NCBI GenBank assembly: GCA_026874595.1
Contig: CM049307.1
Location: 27,817,079-27,881,078, forward strand
Direction of reading: 5' to 3'
DNA length: 64,000 nt
From: Sipunculus nudus
Lineage: Eukaryota; Annelida; Sipuncula; Golfingiida; Sipunculidae
This document shows, piece by piece, positions 59,990 to 64,000 of this stretch. Below the pieces are notes generated by a model that did no database searches, was not told where the DNA came from, and saw only the letters and a program-made list of their open reading frames with translations. The first letter of the stretch is position 1. Each line of letters opens with the position of its first letter. The position numbers and the translations under genes were made by a program.

Positions 59990-62136
59990 GAACTGGGCCA
60001 GGATCTCAGCCTGAGCAAGCAAAATTAGTTCTCAAAATTCCCATCAGATGTCAGCACATGTTGCTAGCCTTATTCTGTCAAATTGTCTCCTTTTCCTCCT
60101 TTATTTTGAAAAAAGGATGATAAACCTAGAATCAAATCTAGAAAGGGGTTTTGAAAAGGTTTGTTTTGGAAATCATCTTCACATGCTCTCTTGTTCCTCA
60201 AAATCCATTGAAAGATTACATTAATTTAAGAAAATGATCTGAGATATGTAAGATATTGGTACAAATTTTGATCAATCTGAATGATTAATGGAAAGAATAT
60301 TCACACAAATAAATACAAGTAAAATCTGTAAAAATGCATTAAGGGCCATGAAATTTCTCGTCATTCTGTTACTTTTTTATAATTAAAGAAGTTCTGCTTT
60401 TATTATATGTACACAATTTTGCATTATTTGTGGAACATGATATTAACAGTCTTTTTGACAAGATGTACAATCAGGAAGAGAACCATAGACTGGATGGAAG
60501 GATGAAACAACTTAACTCAGAGGTTCATGAGTAGAGTTTGGAAGTGATTTTTCATTCATCATTGCATATTCAGAACTTCCACATGGTTTGTCTCCTCCAC
60601 CCCAAGGTATAGTATTAAAAAACTTCTAAACCTATCTGTATGTAGCCCAAGAAATTGATAGTAGTAACTGACTTAGATAACGTGAATAATACCCTAATTA
60701 TTAAAATAATTTAAAAATCCATGAATACCTGGAATATTAAAGAACAACAGGATATATAAAATACTACAATTTCCATTTCTTTGAATATAAGTAGACTTTG
60801 AATATAAGTAGACTTGTGGAATAAAATCAAATTCTCAAATGAAACAAGCTTCTCACAAAATATTGACATAAGATCCTGCTTGAGCACAAAGGATTTGGAG
60901 GCAAAAGATTTTTATCTTAGCTACAGCACTTGGTTCTTGTGCTGTCTCTTTGTGGCAATCAAATAACCAGAAGTTCAAAACAAGTGAATAAACTTTGACT
61001 GACAGACCATGTAAGGCTCTCTTTGTACCAAAGTTAATAAAAAGAATTAAGTTGAGTGAGATGTTTTATTAAAACTTGGGCCAGTGTTCTGTTCAGCTAA
61101 CAAAACCATCTGTCAGAAAACTTTTGGAGGCTAACATGCTGATAATCCCTTTGATGTCAAACTAATAGCCATCCCACCGCTGATACCAAAAGAACGGACA
61201 CATCAATCTATAGATTTCCTTCTGGCAGCCAAAACAACAGGATTTTCTATGCAGCTGGGCCTGAAGAAAATGATGCATCCAATTTCTACTGCTGTAGTAA
61301 TTCAATAATTTCCTTTTGTAAAGCACACTTTTGACAGGTGTCAAACCATGTTTTTGTTCACAGCAGGCAAAATGTTGTAAACACTGTAAAAACAGCTGCA
61401 GTCACTGAGGCTTGTGGCCTTTTTCCTGTATTCGGTCATTTAGCAGAGATATTCTCCACTGAAATAACTGTGAAAAATTAAGCCAGTGAATAAAGAACAT
61501 ATGCCTAATTTCACCTGATAAAAATAAATAGTCTAAATTAATGCTCCAAATTTATGGCATTCACAAGAAATCTAAGAGACAATGGGCTATATTTTGGATG
61601 ATTTGACCTTGAAGATTGAGACCAAGGTCAACTCTTTGTAAACTCATGTGTGAACCTGGTTGAAACGACTTCTGTATCAAACTTCAAAAAGTTATGGGTC
61701 TCACAAAAATTCTATATGTAGGCTGAGAACCATAAGGATTAAGGTCAGCAGAGGTCTGAGATATTGATATAAATAAGTTACATTTCATGAAAATAAAGAT
61801 TCAGGAACAAATATGAATAGTTACTGCATCCACAAGAAATTCTAAAGACAACAGATGAAACTGAATGATGTTAGTCTTAAAACAACAGGGGCGAGGGGCA
61901 CAAAATTGCTTATTTTGCAGAAGGTTACACTTGAAAGTTATACACAGACCTCTAAACAGCTAGGGAGGTTCAGATAAAATTTCATAATCTATGATATATA
62001 AAGGACATTCCAGTTGTAATTTAAATATCCTGGTGGTAGAGAAAGTTATTTCAGTCTCTGCTATTGGAATTCGCAGTGGTCTTTTTTCAGTCCAGAATCC
62101 TAACAAACTGGCAAATGCAATGATTAATTTACAGTA
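59990..62136. other. AT-rich spacer
   Basis: One short exact duplication (TTTGAATATAAGTAGACTT twice near 60780-60812). No exon or regulatory element recognised. Confidence 0.35.
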
Positions 62137-62313
62137 CAGTAAAACCCAGCCTTGCGACCATCCCGCAATTGCAACCACCCCAACAATTAGGACCACTTTT
62201 CTTGGTCCCGAATACACGATCCAGGTAATTTAGAGTTTCACAAATATGACCACCCCCAAATTACGACCACTTTGGTAAATCCTCAAGGTGGTCGTAATTA
62301 TGGGGTTCCACTG
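62137..62313. mobile_element. 177-bp MITE with TA target duplication
   Basis: The left end CAGTAAAACCCAGCC...GCGACCA and inverted right end CAGTGGAACCCC...ACGACCA are flanked by TA on both sides (62135-62136, 62314-62315). TA insertion and CAGTNNAACC termini fit a Tc1/mariner-pogo type non-autonomous element. Internal GACCA(C/T) motifs recur. Overlapping open frames on both strands are incidental. Confidence 0.8.
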
Positions 62314-63534
62314 TATTTACTAAAGATCTATAGGCCAAGGAACTCCTAAGAATTTCTCTGTTTAAAAATGAAATCATCCAACTTGTGTACAAATGGTTCA
62401 CTGATTTAAGAATTTGCCAAATTACTGATAGTTGGGTCAAAATAATAACCATGATCTATGTCTGTATTTAGACAATTCTGAGCAAAATTCCAGAATAAAG
62501 TGCTCACAGATGAACAAAGCTTGAGAATCATGTGGTCTTATCTAAATAACATTTCTGATTTATGTGCCTAGGCTGAACAAAATTTTATATTTATATGAGT
62601 TGGTTTGATTAATGTCTGAGATTTATGTGAATTTGCTTGCAGTTAATCCTAGCCCTTGTTTCTTCATGACCTAAAATCTCCCTCGGATACTGAACTCATG
62701 TAGAGAACTAGATATTTCAATTGAAAAACATAAACCAATTACTGAAATGAATTTACCGATATCATATTAAACCAGCTGGATCTACTGGGGCAAATGACAC
62801 CAAAATAAAAAGAAGAGCTGTTTTACATCAATAAAGCACCCCGATCCTATGACTAACCTGCATAGTGTTTTACTTCATTATAGTGTTACGCAACTGTAGG
62901 AAATGATCTACCTGAATTAATATTTGCTGCATGTGACTGATTATAAATATTTAGTTCAATTAGTCACATGAATGTCTCTGTTTGGTTCACTAAGAGTGTA
63001 ACAATATGCAAGGCTTGGTGAAGGCCTGCCCAGCAAAAGAGCTCAGTGTACACTTGTCTTCAGTATCATCTGAATGTAATTCTGCTTAGATATTATCTGG
63101 CAATATCAATAGACATATACATGATATAAACTGGTTTTAAGGACACTGAATGTTAGATGACAATATATTAATGCATAATTATGCTTGCTTAAAATTGTTT
63201 TGCACCTAATAGTGGTACAATGGCAACTAAGTACCTGTATAATATTTAAGATAAATGGCACTGTAAATATTAATTACTTGCTCTAAACAAATTTTGCCCA
63301 AAAATAGTTACCCAAATTAAGCAATCAATCCTGATGATATAAATTTCAGTGATGCTATAAGAAATTTAGTATGCTTATACCAAAGATACTGTCACTGCAT
63401 CAGAATTGTTTTATATGAGTTAATTATAATATAACAATATAAAGTATAGCACCTTTTGAGTTCTAGATTTTAATAATATGAACAGGTGTTGCAGTCAGAC
63501 TGGCAAACTATATATGAACATATGTTTCATTAAA
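62314..63534. other. AT-rich spacer
   Basis: Nothing recognised. Confidence 0.35.
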
Positions 63535-63835
63535 CAAGGGACCCATGGGTCAAGGCGCTCAGCTGAAGTTTGTAATTTTTGCAAATGCAAAATATGCAAA
63601 ACATTCTAGTGTAATGTTTTTCATATATACAAGCATATGAGAAGCTAAGAGGAAAGGGGCCCTCCTGATTGGTTATAGTAAAGTTCTAAATATATGATTG
63701 CAAAACTAATACTCTGACAAGACTGTCATGAAGAAAAACAGTAAAAGTTTTGAGATACTGTGATGCATATGAAAAAATTTACAGATGGACAGGCAAGTGG
63801 ACAGAATGGACTAATACCTTTATTTCACTTTCAAG
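63535..63835 (+). mobile_element. CAAGGG/CAGCTGAG family copy, short and decayed
   Basis: A clear left end (CAAGGGACCCATGGGTCAAG then GCGCTCAGCTGA) is followed after about 240 bp by GATGGACAGGCAAGTGGACA, the tract that precedes right ends in this family. The CAGCTGAG terminus itself is missing. To the window end the sequence is AT-rich. Confidence 0.6.
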
Positions 63836-64000
63836 GGAATAATGAATTTTATATTTAAGCCTATTTTTTTTTAGAATACCCACTTTTTCCATTAATAGTT
63901 TTTATCAGATTCATTTTTTTATTTACAAGTTTTAAAAATTTGTAATAAAAAAATCTGAAAATATATGTTAAAATATCAGAATTCTAAGTTGCAATCATAA

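Overview
This is an animal nuclear genome window, AT-rich, repeat-dense and with long introns. It contains no bacterial operon, no CRISPR array and no intact RNA gene. A tRNA-headed SINE with a V-SINE-like core, a LINE 3' end, and abundant short non-autonomous elements with conserved ends and variable repetitive cores suggest a marine invertebrate, most likely a bivalve mollusc. That assignment is an inference from repeat style, not from a marker gene.

The best protein-coding signal is a minus-strand, multi-exon gene. Four small exons cluster at 36951-38068 (38029-38068, 37479-37547, 37136-37238, 36951-36986), and a fifth lies at 5981-6068 beyond an intron of about 30.9 kb. Three of the five (37479-37547, 37136-37238, 5981-6068) are open in only one frame, and the phases of all five join without a break. 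I do not recognise the protein family. The 3' end may lie in a GC-elevated segment at about 898-1330, and a weak candidate start lies at 46246-46287. Most of 6-37 kb would therefore be intron.

The rest is mostly repeats. Four minisatellites occur: 33 bp at 1-660, 43 bp at 33389-36045 (split by two transposons), 24 bp at 36240-36690 and 53 bp at 58229-58620. A hAT-like element (33548-35082) has 14-bp terminal inverted repeats (TIRs) and a perfect 8-bp target-site duplication (TSD). A 433-bp MITE (35496-35928) sits in the same array, and a 177-bp TA-flanked MITE is at 62137-62313. The commonest element is an unclassified family whose left end resembles CAAGGGACCCATGGGTC and whose right end is GTCAGCTGAGCTAAAAA. 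Copies lie near 11.7-13.7, 14.5-16.1, 24.0-25.3, 40.4-42.0, 42.2-44.8, 48.5-51.1 and 63.5 kb. Their cores differ and often consist of tandem modules of about 150-350 bp.

At 11.5-13.7 kb one copy of this family is broken by an antisense copy (which carries a tRNA-derived SINE) and separately by a 5'-truncated LINE with a 14-bp TSD, so the order of insertion can be read. Some cores carry repeated palindromes (AGGTGGCGCCACCT) or nuclear-receptor-like sites (TGACCTTGACCTTTGACCT), so the family may disperse protein-binding sites. Almost all open frames of 60 aa or more are by-products of tandem repeats or chance.
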